64,000 bases of DNA from Codonopsis lanceolata (Eukaryota > Streptophyta > Magnoliopsida > Asterales > Campanulaceae): the NCBI GenBank assembly GCA_013146195.2, contig CM028384.1:74806728-74870727 (forward strand), written 5' to 3'. Positions 32,640-43,320 of this stretch are shown in pieces. Below the pieces are notes generated by a model. The model worked only from the letters and a program-made list of their open reading frames with translations. It ran no database searches and was not told the origin of the DNA. Position 1 is the first letter of the stretch; each line of letters opens with the position of its first letter. A program made the position numbers and the translations under genes.

Positions 32640-33240
32640 TGCGAGTTGGCGGCTTACGCCCGTATACTTGAAGTCTTGCTTTTGCCGGCATAGTTCTTCT
32701 TTGCTTCAATGAGTGTTCTTCTTGGTTCAGCTACACCATTTTGTTGAGGAGTTCGGCAAAGAAGTTGTGGCCGATCCGTGGTCATCACAATACCTTTCAA
32801 CACCGTTGTTCTTGAATTCGATCTTGGATTATCGATCGATGTCACTAATGTCTTCAAGCTTTTGGGTTTGAAGTCTTCTGAAAAGAGCGGTGATCAGATC
32901 ATATGTCTCATCTTTTGAGGACATTGTTTCGATCCATGTGAACCTAGAGTAGTCATCAACTACTACAAGTGTGTACTTGTCTCCAGAGATACTGACTGTA
33001 GTGATAGGTCCAAAGAGATCCATATGCAGAAGTTGAAGAGGTGCCGTCGTTGACATGACAGACTTTCTTTTGAAGGAAGACTTGGAAAGTTTTCCTAATT
33101 GGCAAGCTTTGCAACTTCTCGTCATGGTCGGCGAACAGTAGGTAGACCTTTGACAAGTCCATCTTTGGAGAGCTTGGAGAGGTACTTGAATTTGAGGTGA
33201 CTGAGACGCTTGTGCCAAAGCCAACTGTTGTCACGAACGT
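32640..33240 (-). pseudogene. Sirevirus integrase core
   Basis: From 33224 the frame contains CKACQLGKLSKSSFK (the second half of the HHCC zinc finger), then LLHMDLFGPI with the first catalytic Asp and VVVDDYSRFTWIETMSSKDE. A frameshifted piece (32857-32654) has TPQQNGVAE with the catalytic Glu region, followed by RTLIEAKK. The spacing between second Asp and Glu is shorter than usual, so about 60 residues appear deleted or scrambled near 32820. Integrase joins the cDNA to host DNA. Confidence 0.88.
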
Positions 33241-34177
33241 TGTTAGCAACTAGGCAAAGGCTGGAGGATCTCCCTAGTAGATTTAAGTCCACAACGTAGA
33301 CGTTTCCTTGTCTATTGCCGGTCAGTAGCGTTGAGCAGGATTCACGATCTTTGATGAGACATTGGTTGGATGAGAATTGGCAGATGAGTCCTTTGTTGCA
33401 GAATTGGGATATGCTCAGAAGATTATGCTTTAAGTCGTTTACTAGAGAAACTTTGTTCATGGAGAGACTTCCTTTAGTAATTGAGTCATACCCAATTGTT
33501 TTCCCTTTTGCATTGTCGCCGAAAATCACCATATGACCTTTGGCTTCAGCTATATCTGAGAGTAGACTTCTGTTCCCTGTCATGTGTCTTGAACAGCCAC
33601 TATCCAGGTACCAGATGTCCTTATCTTCTGAATCTATAGCCATGAAGCAGACCTGAAAAAGATCAAAGAAACAAGGACTGTGATCAGCTTTAGCTGTAGA
33701 GTGCTTGTGACTTTCTTTGTTCTTAACAGCAGTCTTGGGTTCAGCTGGCTTGTTGACGGTAGACTTAATTGGTTTCTGTTCAACTTTCCTTGATTTGTTA
33801 CCAGCAGACTTAGCCTTGGCTGGTCTGTTGTTAACCTTTTTAGGAGGATTTGGTAGAATACCTTTAAGTTTATTGTCAACTTGCTTAGGTGCCTTAGCCG
33901 TTTCATAGACAAACTTGATAGGTATCAGTAGAGATTTTGTAGGTCTATCGCCAGCAGACTTTGCCTTGGCAGAGCAGTTGTCGGTAGACTTTGATTTCTT
34001 TACCGTTCCTTTCTCAAGCTTCCCATTAGAAGCAGTTACTTTGGTTTTCCCTTTCTGAGCCTTGGGGTAAACGTATGGTACACTTGTATAACCAAGTCCT
34101 TGTTTACCCTTGTTTCTGAACGTCTGTTTGGAGAAGGAGATATCATAAGCAGTCTCGAAGGTTTCACCTTTCTCCAT
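33122..34177 (-). pseudogene. Sirevirus protease and pre-integrase region
   Basis: This is the longest intact gag-pol frame (351 codons). It begins with a Lys-rich linker containing near-repeats of NRPAKAKSAG, then DIWYLDSGCSRHMTGNRSLL, the aspartic protease site (DSG), followed by the pre-integrase domain ending SWLWHKRLSHLKFKYLSKLS with the His pair of the integrase zinc finger. The frame ends in a short non-homologous tail from a frameshift at about 33130. Confidence 0.92.
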
Positions 34178-34430
34178 GATAGAAGAGTATGCCGAACTGA
34201 GCTCATCATTATAGCCTAAGCCAGATTTATCTCCATTAGGCTTTTGGCTTGAAAGGATTCCTTCAAAGGTTTCGGAGTTGTTCCAGAGTCAATTGTCTTT
34301 TCTGCATGCAATCTTCTCCAGGTCAAGTCCTTTGATGTGCTAAGTGAGACATTCGACTTTGTCACAAAGGAATTTGTTTTCTCCTTTTAGCTTGATATTT
34401 TCCCCGTTGGCACTATTGAGAGTTTGAATC

Positions 34431-35780
34431 TCATTTGCCGCGAGACAGAGATTTCTCACAAAGAAGCTTCTCACAGTTCTTAGCGAGTTTTACATAGGCT
34501 ACTCTAAAGGAATTAAACTCTTCAAGCATTTCTTGATTATCTTTGAATAGTTCTTCCTTATTGAGGTTCTCACAGTTGATCTCACTTTTGTCGAAAGGAC
34601 TAGGTGAGGTTTCGACTTCATGTTCAGAGTCATAGATGGGACCTGAATCATGAGCTATTAAGCATATGTTAGCTTGCTCACAATCGTCCTCTTCCTCTTC
34701 TGAATCAGTCTTAAACCATGTAGCAACCTGTTTTTCTTCTATGTCTTCAGCCAGCATACCTTTATGTTTTTGAAATTTCTTATATGCAGGCTTTTAGTAT
34801 GCTTCGAATTTTGGCTTTGGACATTTGGAGGCGAAGTGACCAGGTTTTCTACAATTATAACACACAAGCTCTTCGTTAGATGAGCTTTCAGCAGTTTTTC
34901 TAAAAGGCTGCTGGTGTATGTCCTTCCTACCATATTTTGCAAACTTTTTGAAACGTTTTACGAACATAGCAAATTGTTTGTCTGAAAGAAAATCGTTTTC
35001 ACTGGAGGAAGTGGAAGGTTTGTTTTCAACTGTGGTTTCTTCTTGTACCATGGCAGGTAAGGACACTGTTCTGAACTGTTTGTCCAGTTCTAGAGCTTGA
35101 TTCACTTCGAGCTCATAAACCTTTAAACTTGCGTAAAGACTACAGAGAGTCATTTCGTTTAAGTTTTTAGATTCTTTCATGGCAGTGGTCTTAACATGCC
35201 ACGCATACCTACCTGAGAGCCTAGAAATCTCATATTCATTTCCTTCCTGTCATAGATTTTACCAAGAGAAAAGCAACTATTAATTACCTCACTGAAGCGA
35301 TCGTATGCTTGTCTCAAGGTCTCCTTGGGATCCTTCTTAAAGGAGTCAAACTGCTGGATGAAGGTGTATTTTTTGTTGTCTCTTGTGTCTTGGTCTCCTT
35401 CCAAGTATTCGACAAGAGCTTCCCACATCTCTTTCGCAGTGGTACACCAGATCACTTGTTGGTAAGTGCTGGTGTCTAAAGAGCTAGTTATGATGTTGAT
35501 GGCTTTGCTATCTAGCTCTACTAACTTTTTGTCGTCCTCTGTCCATTCTGATTCTTCTTTGGGTACCTCAGTAGGATTTCCAGTGATGGATGCCAGTAGA
35601 TTTGCCTTCATGGGTACATGACGTCCTGCTAGTACACACTTCCATAACCTTTGTCAATAGAATTCATAAAACGCATTACCTTATCCTTCCAAATATCAAA
35701 ATGGTATTCGTCCAATATTGGGACGTGGTTCGCATTTGATGTAGGCAGCATGCAGTGTGTTTGTGCCTTTGGATCGTGAC
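34431..35780 (-). pseudogene. Sirevirus gag
   Basis: The region begins about 60 bases after the primer site. The first part (about 35780-35640) contains DEYHFDIWKDKVMRFMNSID; a frameshift leads into 35611-35177 with a UBN2-type capsid core (VIWCTTAKEMWEALVEYLEG, TLRQAYDRFSEVINS). After another frameshift, 35180-34794 carries the zinc knuckle CYNCRKPGHFASKCP (CX2CX4HX4C). An in-frame TAA at 34794 separates an acidic Glu/Ser-rich tail (34757-34431). Gag would form the virus-like particle and bind genomic RNA. Confidence 0.9.
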
Positions 35781-35820
35781 TCTCAAGAGTTTAATGTTGG
35801 AAAAAAAAGTTTTCGAAGAG

Positions 35821-35838
35821 TTCTGCTCTAATACCAAT
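35821..35838 (-). promoter_or_regulatory. Sirevirus primer binding site
   Basis: The minus strand next to the LTR reads ATTGGTATTAGAGCAGAA. TGGTATTAGAGC is one base off the usual tRNA-Met-complementary TGGTATCAGAGC of plant copia elements. Confidence 0.85.
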
Positions 35839-37088
35839 TGTTAGTCCCAAAGGGCACAATAATAAGTTAGAAGGGGGGGGGGGGTTGAATAGCTTATTAG
35901 ACATTTAAAAACTTTTCGTATAAGTTCCTAAAACAAGCACTTGCAATCTATTAAAGAGATTAAAGTAGCGGAAGTCTTGTAATGAAGACAGTTTAGGTCT
36001 ACCGGTGAAGGATTACCGGTAGACTTGGCTGAATACTCAAGTCTGCTGTTTGAAGTGATAAGTAAATTGATATGAAACAGTTCAAAGCAGTAATCAACAG
36101 TAATTAAAGAACACAAGTATTTTGAGATGGTTCACACTTTAATGAGTGTTACGTCTACCACCAAGGCAGTCAACCTTGGATTTAAATGTGCACTATATTT
36201 TCCACTAGTACTATTACAAAGAGTTCCAATGGATCGTGTACAAAATATTTGACTTGTGTTTGAGGGTTTGAGAATTGAATATCTGGAAAAACAGAATATT
36301 CAATTGTGCAGAAGAATAGTTAAAGAATAACAATAAGAAGCTAATGATAAGTGTTGATGCAGATCTTCTTGATTGTTGTCGAGGACTTCTTGATCAGTTT
36401 ACGATCTCTTGAATGCACTGAGTATAAAAACTTTATGTTGTTGGAGAATTTCAGAGAATTTCAGGGCATTTTTTTCTTCAGTCTTTAATGGCAGTATTTA
36501 TAGCTGGGGCATTCTTGAGATCCGTTGGAGAAGACGAAGTGTAACAACTCTATTAGGTTGAATGCATTAAATGCATGGAGCTGACTTGTAGATTTCGTCT
36601 TCACCGACATCGAGCGGTGAGTTGGTGCAAAGATGTTGCATAAGAGTCGTGAGCAATCGAGCCGCACTGCAATAGTTGGTACAGCATCAGAATCGCCGCT
36701 TGTTCACTCCTCATATCGCTCGTAAGGCGAAAGTCTTCTTTGCTTTCTAAAGCCGGTCGTGTGTGTCTGAGAAGTCATAGAAGATGTTTTAATTCAAATT
36801 CAAACTGATAAATGATGAATTTAATTAATCCACTAAGACTTGGTGACTGGACACGTCATGCTTGAACACATGCAAATAAGGTCTGCCGTTGGATGCTGAA
36901 TGAGGTCTTCCGCTGAAGCTTTGCTGAAGTCTTTCGCTGAACCTGTGAAGCCTATAAAAACTATTCTATGACAAAGTTCTATACACAGTTGCTACGCTAA
37001 TTGATACGCAGCCCAATTAGCCACTAATATATAAAACTAAATGTAATGTATGAACAGATATAAATCACAATACAAATGAGAAACAACA
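35839..37088 (-). mobile_element. 5' LTR of the Sirevirus
   Basis: Complete 1,250-bp LTR with TG...CA ends and TATA box CTATAAATA on the minus strand (about 36496-36504). It also carries the 12-G run (35873-35884) and the ACCGGT palindrome with flanking GTCTACCGG/CCGGTAGAC (about 35997-36025). One ~150-base patch (about 36600-36760) differs far more from the other LTR than the rest does. Confidence 0.93.
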
Positions 37089-37093
37089 GAATC

Positions 37094-37640
37094 TTAGGGT
37101 AGTTTTTTTTCCTTTTAGATATTGTAAAACAATTCAGCACTACAACCTTCCTCTATTTTAATATTAATTAATCATTAATATAATACGGATTATATATTTA
37201 AATTGGAAATCTTGAACAAATTAAGCATAATAATTTCGAATGAATAAATTTCATTGTTTTTTATCAAGGTACTTTTCGAGTTATTGATTAAGAAATAAAT
37301 TTTCAACTTTATTTTTTCTTAATCATAGAAAAAATAAATTTTGAATTTTGGTTTCTGGTTGTCTCCCTCAGATTTGTAATTTTATTTCTATTAATAAAAT
37401 CTAGCAGGGTACCGCCCCTGTTTCCTTTAAAAAATTACAAAAAAAGTTTTATTTTTTTTCTCCACCGTTGAATAATAATATTGTTTACCGGGAGGTCTTC
37501 ATTTCCAATTTATTATTTTAGACTATTTTTGAAACATGATTAAAACATATATTGATTTATTTAAATATTTACACCCTCTAATACTGACATCCTTCTATAC
37601 TCACGTCGTATCATGGACACGAACACAAAGACTAATCTAG
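37094..37640 (+). mobile_element. right arm of the RALF-carrying Helitron
   Basis: AT-rich non-coding sequence resumes after the Sirevirus target duplication and ends in the Helitron 3' hairpin and CTAG (37637-37640) followed by T. A short GGGTACCGCCCCTG element near 37407 is unexplained. Confidence 0.65.
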
Positions 37641-37665
37641 TTTTAATCATGATTATCGAACAACA

Positions 37666-38486
37666 CATTATATTATTTTTAAAATAAAAAAAAATGTTGT
37701 TGATTTTGAATTCACTGAATACCCGTTCTCTGATTGCAATTCGGTATTGGTTGATGCATGTAGGGTAGCTTTGATTTGAATGACAATGGTAGAGTTGTTC
37801 ATTTTTTCAACAACATCTTAGCAGATTACCACTGTAGCTACTACCATGATTAACAACCATGCCAGTCGACACACGATTCACATGCACTTTGCCTTCAAGG
37901 CAAAATTGTTACCAGAGTGATAACACTGGCGGTAACTCTATCATTATTGTTTTTTAAATACCACTAATCTTTATTTTAGCCTTATTTAATGAAATGGAAA
38001 ATATTGTACTAACCTTTGATATAATAGATTGAAAATGACTTGACCATAACTTTATCTAGTCATATTTTCTTTCAAAGGTACAAAAGAGTAAAAGTATAAT
38101 TTAAATACGTATGCCTTATTAAATGAGATTTTGTTTTTTTTTAAAGAAGGAAATACAGCTTGCTATATTTGACTAGTTATCAACGATCATCAACTTAAAT
38201 TGTCTATTCAAGATCTTGTATTTAGTTTGACACTTAACATTATTCACATAAAAAGGACTTGGCTGAACCAAGTCAAATATAAAAGTGTTAATCATTTGTA
38301 TATAACATTTCAAGAGTGTATTAAAAAAAAGTATTCAAGTAAATTAAATGAAGGCTCAAACTAGTTGACTTGTAGTTAAATAGTGGATTTTTTATTTTTT
38401 TTTAAAAAGAGATTGTTGAATAGTATTAAAAGTTGTTATGCGGAACTTAGAGCGTCCATATGCAATAGTATGAATTATCAGCTCTT
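37666..38486. other. AT-rich spacer, nothing recognised
   Basis: No coding frame or element end was recognised. It shows no clear repeat relationship to the rest of the window. Confidence 0.6.
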
Positions 38487-38489
38487 TTA

Positions 38490-38791
38490 GGGCTTGTTTG
38501 ATAGTCGAACAAGGATAAACGGTATTATTAATCTCAGTATTATTAGTACCTTCGTTATTAATTCTAACTTGTATATCGGGGATAGTTTTGAGATTACAAA
38601 TGTTAATCCAAATTTTTTTTTAATGAGTGCACTAATAATACTACCCTCCCCCTTGGTATTAATAATAAGGGAATAATGACTTTATTCGAATAACTCGTGC
38701 TATTAGTCCTGACCACCTATTGCGTACCAAACATCAGACAACTCGGCTTATTAATCTTATCTAACCTTAATCCTGACTACCAAACGGTACC
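38490..38791. mobile_element. PIF/Harbinger (Tourist-like) MITE
   Basis: The left end GGGCTTGTTTGATAGTC and the right end GACTACCAAACGGTACC are inverted complements apart from two or three bases, and TTA flanks both sides (38487-38489, 38792-38794). The 302-bp element is related to the Helitron-split copy at 20299. Confidence 0.85.
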
Positions 38792-38794
38792 TTA

Positions 38795-39775
38795 AAGAAC
38801 ATATAAAGATTTTAAACGTAAATTGCCTTTAAATTGACATATATTTTTAGATAAAAATAATTAAGATTACTAAACTATACAACTTTTTTTCATAGAATAC
38901 AAATTTAAAATAGAAAATTTTCATTTAAATTGTGGTGGCAAAATAGAAATAAAAAAGATAGAAAATATATTGGTAGTTAGGTTTGTTAGTTAAGATATGA
39001 GATATATTAGGTATTTAGAGGGTTATATAGATAGTGTTTATTTGAGTGATTATTTTTTTGATTGTTAAAAAAATGTAATTGGAACAGAAAATAAAGTGTT
39101 GGAGAGCTGTTTAGAGATCCACTATTGTGGATGCACTTATTTATTTATTTTGGTTGAAAAGAAAGAAAGAAAACCTAAATTCTAATAAAACTAATATCCA
39201 CCATTGTGGATACTCTTATATGGTACAAGCTCAATGAATACACTCGAAATCTTTAAATAACAAAAAAAGTATAAATATAATTTACGTTAACTATATGGTA
39301 AAAAAAAGATCGATAATAAAAGAAAAGAAAGTGTTGTTATTTTTTTAGCCATTCACCGAGGTCTTACTATCTTATGCCAATGGCCAGAACCTATAACCGC
39401 ATAGTGGATAAATCTTTAAAATGTTTGTCCATGAACCACTCATTAAGTGATAAGATATTTTTAAAACTAGTTAAAGATAAAAAAAAAAATGGTTCTGAAA
39501 TATAACGTGTCATGTCACAAAGTGTATTACTAGAAAGCAACGTGCCATGACGTGTAAGTCGATTAATGTTAAGTTTGATATACATTGTTGAGTTGTTTTA
39601 CGATGATACTTTATATATGCTGATATACATGTCATATGGTGTAGTATAACCATTAAATATAGGCAAATAATACGACAAGTTAACTTTATGGTAATCTTAG
39701 AATTTTAGTGTTAGAAATTATTTGATGATTAAATTAGTAATGATTTTGAATGTCTTTACAACTACCTAGAAAATA
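38795..39775. other. AT-rich spacer, nothing recognised
   Basis: No gene is seen. Two short words recur (CCACTATTGTGGATGCACTT near 39119 and CCACCATTGTGGATACTCTT near 39192), a small local duplication. Confidence 0.55.
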
Positions 39776-39941
39776 CTCCCTTCGTTTTGGGCGTTTGAAA
39801 GTTAATTTTTTTAAAAAATGATATTTTTAATAGTTAATAAGTAATAAGATGGCATTTATATGTCTTAATTTTTAAAAATAAATTATTTAAGTGAAATATC
39901 TCAAAATAGAATAATAAATTTTTTGCGCGAAACGAAAGGAA
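39776..39941. mobile_element. Stowaway-like MITE
   Basis: The left end CTCCCTTCGTTTTGGGCG, after TA, is inverted at the right as GCGCGAAACGAAAGGA. It is about 166 bp with decayed terminal bases on the right. Confidence 0.65.
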
Positions 39942-40421
39942 TAACAAATTTAATCCAATAATGTAAAATTGAATTTAAATTTAATTTAGTATTATTATCA
40001 CTTAAAATTAAAAAAAATATGAGAAGCGTAATATCTAGAGCAAGTGGAGTTGTTGAGCGCTTGGTTGCAGATTCACCGAAAAGAAAAATGTGTGTTGCCT
40101 TGGCATCACACGACTCGCACTAAAATGGATAAAGTGCGTGACTACTGACTAACGATTTGATGGACATCGCGTAATCGTATCGTGACTTTATTTTCTATTA
40201 TATCGTACTAACTTTTCAATTCACTAATATATCGTTAAAATACCGTGCAAGTGGGTGTGAATGTGACACTCAGTTTTGTACATATTCATGAGCTTTATTT
40301 AGTAGAAGAGATAATTGACTACACACTAATCCTATGATTTAGATGTGTTCAGTGGGTCATGCACTCATGCTAAATAGTTAAAATAAAAGGTAAAAATTTA
40401 GATAAGATAATTATATGGATA
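39942..40421. other. spacer, nothing recognised
   Basis: AT-rich; no coding frame, RNA gene or repeat end was identified. Confidence 0.55.
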
Positions 40422-40829
40422 TTTTTTATAGAGGTGGTCTCCTGTAAGATCGTCTTACGGATCCTTATCCGTAAGACGGAGCCCCATTTAAGAATTTGCG
40501 GGTTAATAATTAAATATGTTAATAAAATTCACAATCATGAGTTTGGCGTGCTGGACGGAAGTAATTTTTAAGGATTTGGTCGACTGGAGGTCGCGGGTAT
40601 AAAACCCCTTAACAACGTAATTTGGTTTTATTTCTTTTTAATGAGAATTATAAATTTGCTGGTCATAATAAATTAATAATACGTTATAAAAACTCATAAA
40701 AATCAATATGGTGAGATGGTTCACATGAATTTTATAAGTTGTTGGGATGAGCATGTTTGGTCTAAGGTTCGAAACCTCTTAGAATTGTTATTATTGTGTT
40801 TAAGTTTTATTAGAAGGGATGTGTGGATC

Positions 40830-41815
40830 AATCAGAGTGTTACTTTTAGGCTTGGCGTGTGTCACTTTGAGAACAAAAGTGTGTCCCTTTTGGATAATTG
40901 TTGCCTTAGGTCTGATTAAGTTTTACTTAGTTACTTTAAATCAGAGTGTCACTTTTAAACATAGAATGTGTCGCTTTTAAGTTTTACGTGTGTCACTTTT
41001 GGTAAAAAAAAATCATTTTTCATCTTTAAATTTTTATTCATAAGTGTCACGTTTAGTATGTCACTTTTATGTATTAATTGTGTCACTTTTAGGCATTAGG
41101 TGTGTCACTTTTGGTAAAACAACTCATTTTTATAATCATACAATTTGTATCAATAAGAGTGTCACTTTTAGGCTTGAAGTGTGTTACTTTTATGACTAAA
41201 GTGTGTCACTTTTGAGCTAGTGATTTTAACAGCAATAATCAATTGAACACTACTGAAATATATCTTCTCATTCATAGAAATGTATATAATCCCAAGTGTC
41301 AATCATTAAAAACACAAAACCATAACTTTTTCAAGGTAAAGTATATGTTTCTTACTCAAACTTACAAAATTTACTGAAAATATATCTAAAATAATCGAGC
41401 ATTAGGAGTCTTGGAACCAAATTATTTGGCTTGATGGGAATCAGAAAAATTAGTAGTCTTTTTCTTGCCCTTTTCAATACTTCTCTTAATTCTTTTTGGA
41501 CTTTCCCTTCGTAACAGAGGGAGCAAGATCTAGGCATGTAGAAGATGAACTTGAAACACGAGATGATTCATTTTGGTCCGGTAAATTATTTAAGGAAGAG
41601 TGTCACTTTTTAGTATTAAATGTGTCACTTTTTAGTATTAAGAGTGTCACTTTTTAGTATTAAGAGTGTCACTTTTTAGTATTAATAGTGTCACTTTGTA
41701 TTTTAATAAAAATTATAATAAATTTTCATTTATAGTGTCACTTTTAACATTAAAATGTGTCACTTTTTGTGTTTTTAATGTGTCACTTTTGGTTTTAAAT
41801 GTGTCATTTAGCATT
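40830..41815. repeat. GTGTCACTTTT repeat clusters
   Basis: At least 20 copies of GTGTCACTTTT or one-base variants occur in two clusters (about 40830-41215 and 41598-41815). In the second, four to five copies follow a regular ~22-base period GTGTCACTTTTTAGTATTAA. In the first, spacing is 20-50 bases and the words between copies vary. Confidence 0.9.
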
Positions 41816-42104
41816 TCGTCAAAGTCCGTTAGGATCTGTCAAGTATCTCAAGGCAATTGATGCTAACGGATGGCTAACAAAGCTAACAAACATTGAAAGT
41901 GGAGGGGCACTGAAACAAATAGAAGAACTTTTCAATAATGAGAATTAAAACAAAACATTGTAAGTATGGAGTTTCAAACATCAATCCCTAAACCCTTGAG
42001 GTGGCGCCTTCAACCAATTTTACTAACAACTTATTATGTTTTATCTTAACAGATTTAATTATTAACCCGTAAATAGAGGAAATGAGCATTAAAACATAAT
42101 GTTG

Positions 42105-42180
42105 AAGTTGGGGGGGTGTCGAACCGCAGACCTCCTTCGGCTGAACCTCTAAGTTCCGCCTATCACCAACTCAGCTAGCT
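42105..42180 (-). mobile_element. tRNA-like/SINE fragment in the MULE
   Basis: The minus strand reads AGCTGAGTTGGTGATAGGCG (A-box-like) and about 35 bases on GCGGTTCGACAC (B-box-like), as in tRNA-derived SINE heads. Folding into a true tRNA is not evident. No target duplication was found. Confidence 0.4.
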
Positions 42181-42401
42181 TATTTTTGTGATTATTATTA
42201 ACAGATTTTGTTATTAACCCCCGAATTTGTAAATGGGGCTCCGTCTTACGGATTTAGGATCCGTAAGACGGTCCTATACAAGTCTTTGCCTTTTTTATAA
42301 TACGAATTGATCTTCTTTATTTGACTTATCGTATGTTGTTGGGTTAAATTATAAGAGTGGAGTTTCGTTTTACGAAAGAAGATCTATAAAAGGCACTTAC
42401 A

Positions 42402-42666
42402 TGATAATATTAGAGAATACATAATTGTAATTATTATTTAATGCTCAAATGAGCATCTTACGTGGATTCTATTCCCCTTTTCCTTTCGTGAGAGGATGTA
42501 TATAGTTATTTTTCTTATATAGTTCTTACCTTATTAGAACTTCTACCTTATATAAGTTTATTATATTTTACTTTTTGTGTAACTCTAATTTGTATCTTCC
42601 TATAAATAGGTTATTTAATCAATGAAAGACTTATGTCGTTATTCATAATTATTGTCAATTTCTACA
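42402..42666 (+). mobile_element. 5' LTR of Ale/Retrofit-like copia element
   Basis: Begins TGATAATATTAGAGAATACA and ends TTTCTACA next to the primer site. It matches the copy at about 46427-46640 (TATATAGTTCTTACCTTATT, TTCCTATAAATA, ATCAATGAAAG). A TATA box CCTATAAATAGG lies at about 42598-42609. The short length (265 bp) fits the Ale/Retrofit lineage. Confidence 0.85.
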
Positions 42667-42678
42667 TGGTATCAAAGC
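42667..42678 (+). promoter_or_regulatory. primer binding site of Ale-like element
   Basis: TGGTATCAAAGC directly follows the LTR end; one base from the standard tRNA-Met-complementary TGGTATCAGAGC. Confidence 0.85.
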
Positions 42679-42689
42679 TTTACTCCTAT

Positions 42690-43320
42690 ACTCACATATT
42701 TGCTCGCCTAACTCGCGGCCATATTAAACAGATCAAGGACTACTTCAAGTGTGCATTCAACACTCAAACAATCTTGAAATACATAAAGTCTGTTAAAGGT
42801 AGGCATGACGAACTCGCTACTCTTGGTAAACCCCTCGACCACGATCTCATTGAGATCATCTTAGAGGGATTGAATGATAACTACCATCACATTGTTGATG
42901 TGGTAGAAGGCCGGGACACTCACATCTCGTTTGATGAAATCCATGAAAAACTCATCAACCGCGAACTGCTCTTGAAGCAGTCCCAGCCCGTGGCCTTCTT
43001 ACACCCTGTTTCGGCCAACCTGGCTGCCTCGAGGAACAACAGCTCGCATGCTCGACAACCTTCCTAGCAAGATTGACCAGTGCCCTCGCAACCTAGGAAG
43101 TTTTCTCCGCAGACTTCAGCTCCGGCTCCTAGGCCACAACGTCCTTATCTTGGCAAGTGTCAAGGCTTCCGCCAACAGGGTCATTCCGTTGCTCGTTGCC
43201 CCAATTTACAACTGGTCGCCACTACTCCTCAGCCCGCTGCTCTCTCCTCGGCCAATGCGTCTAAGTGGCAACCATGTGCATACCTAGCGTCCACAACAGA
43301 CACATGGACACCGAGTTGAC
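42690..43320 (+). pseudogene. Ale-like gag remnant
   Basis: The N-terminal half of gag is missing. The remaining frame to 43067 has DDELATLGKPLDHDLIEIIL-like sequence (RHDELATLGKPLDHDLIEII, LEGLNDNYHHIVDVVEGRD), the C-terminal part of the UBN2/Retrotran_gag core. A frameshifted piece (43080-43319) has CQGFRQQGHSVARCP, a zinc knuckle whose second cysteine is lost. Confidence 0.82.

Larger units (their letters stand above)
22653..37088 (-). mobile_element. Sirevirus-type (SIRE1/Maximus) copia element, decayed
   Basis: On the minus strand the order is LTR, primer site, gag with zinc knuckle, protease, integrase, reverse transcriptase, RNase H, an extra ~3.5 kb region with an env-like frame, polypurine tract, LTR. 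The long extra frame after RNase H is the Sirevirus hallmark among copia elements. Flanking target duplications are GAATT (22648-22652) and GAATC (37089-37093), one mismatch. LTR ends are TGTTAG...AACAACA in plus reading. By eye the two LTRs differ at roughly 4% of the first ~330 bases, so the insertion is fairly old. Gag-pol is split over all three frames. Without the two nested insertions the element is about 11.8 kb. Confidence 0.9.
20565..37640 (+). mobile_element. Helitron carrying a RALF34-like fragment, split by a Sirevirus
   Basis: The 5' end TCTATTATATAAAAGAGC is preceded by A, a common Helitron start. The 3' end CGTATCATGGACACG-AACACAAAGACTAATCTAG then T matches other Helitron ends here (for example 52700-52745). 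Without the Sirevirus (22653-37088 plus duplication) the element is about 2.6 kb. The left arm holds two copies of AGCTAATTACCRGTCAG...GGCCAGGATTTAA (about 20600 and 22013), CT-rich low-complexity sequence and an antisense RALF-like gene fragment. No Rep/helicase is present. The interrupted MITE on both sides supports the two ends belonging to one element. Confidence 0.7.
40431..42290. mobile_element. Mutator-like element with palindromic subterminal ends
   Basis: The ends share inverted CGTCTTACGGATCC-WWA-ATCCGTAAGACGGAGCCCC, itself a near-palindrome, continuing through CATTTA...GGGTTAATAA for about 75 bases. Nine-base flanks TTTTTTATA are identical (40422-40430, 42291-42299), which supports Mutator, although the sequence is AT-rich. 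No transposase is encoded. The interior is dominated by GTGTCACTTTT repeats. Confidence 0.75.
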
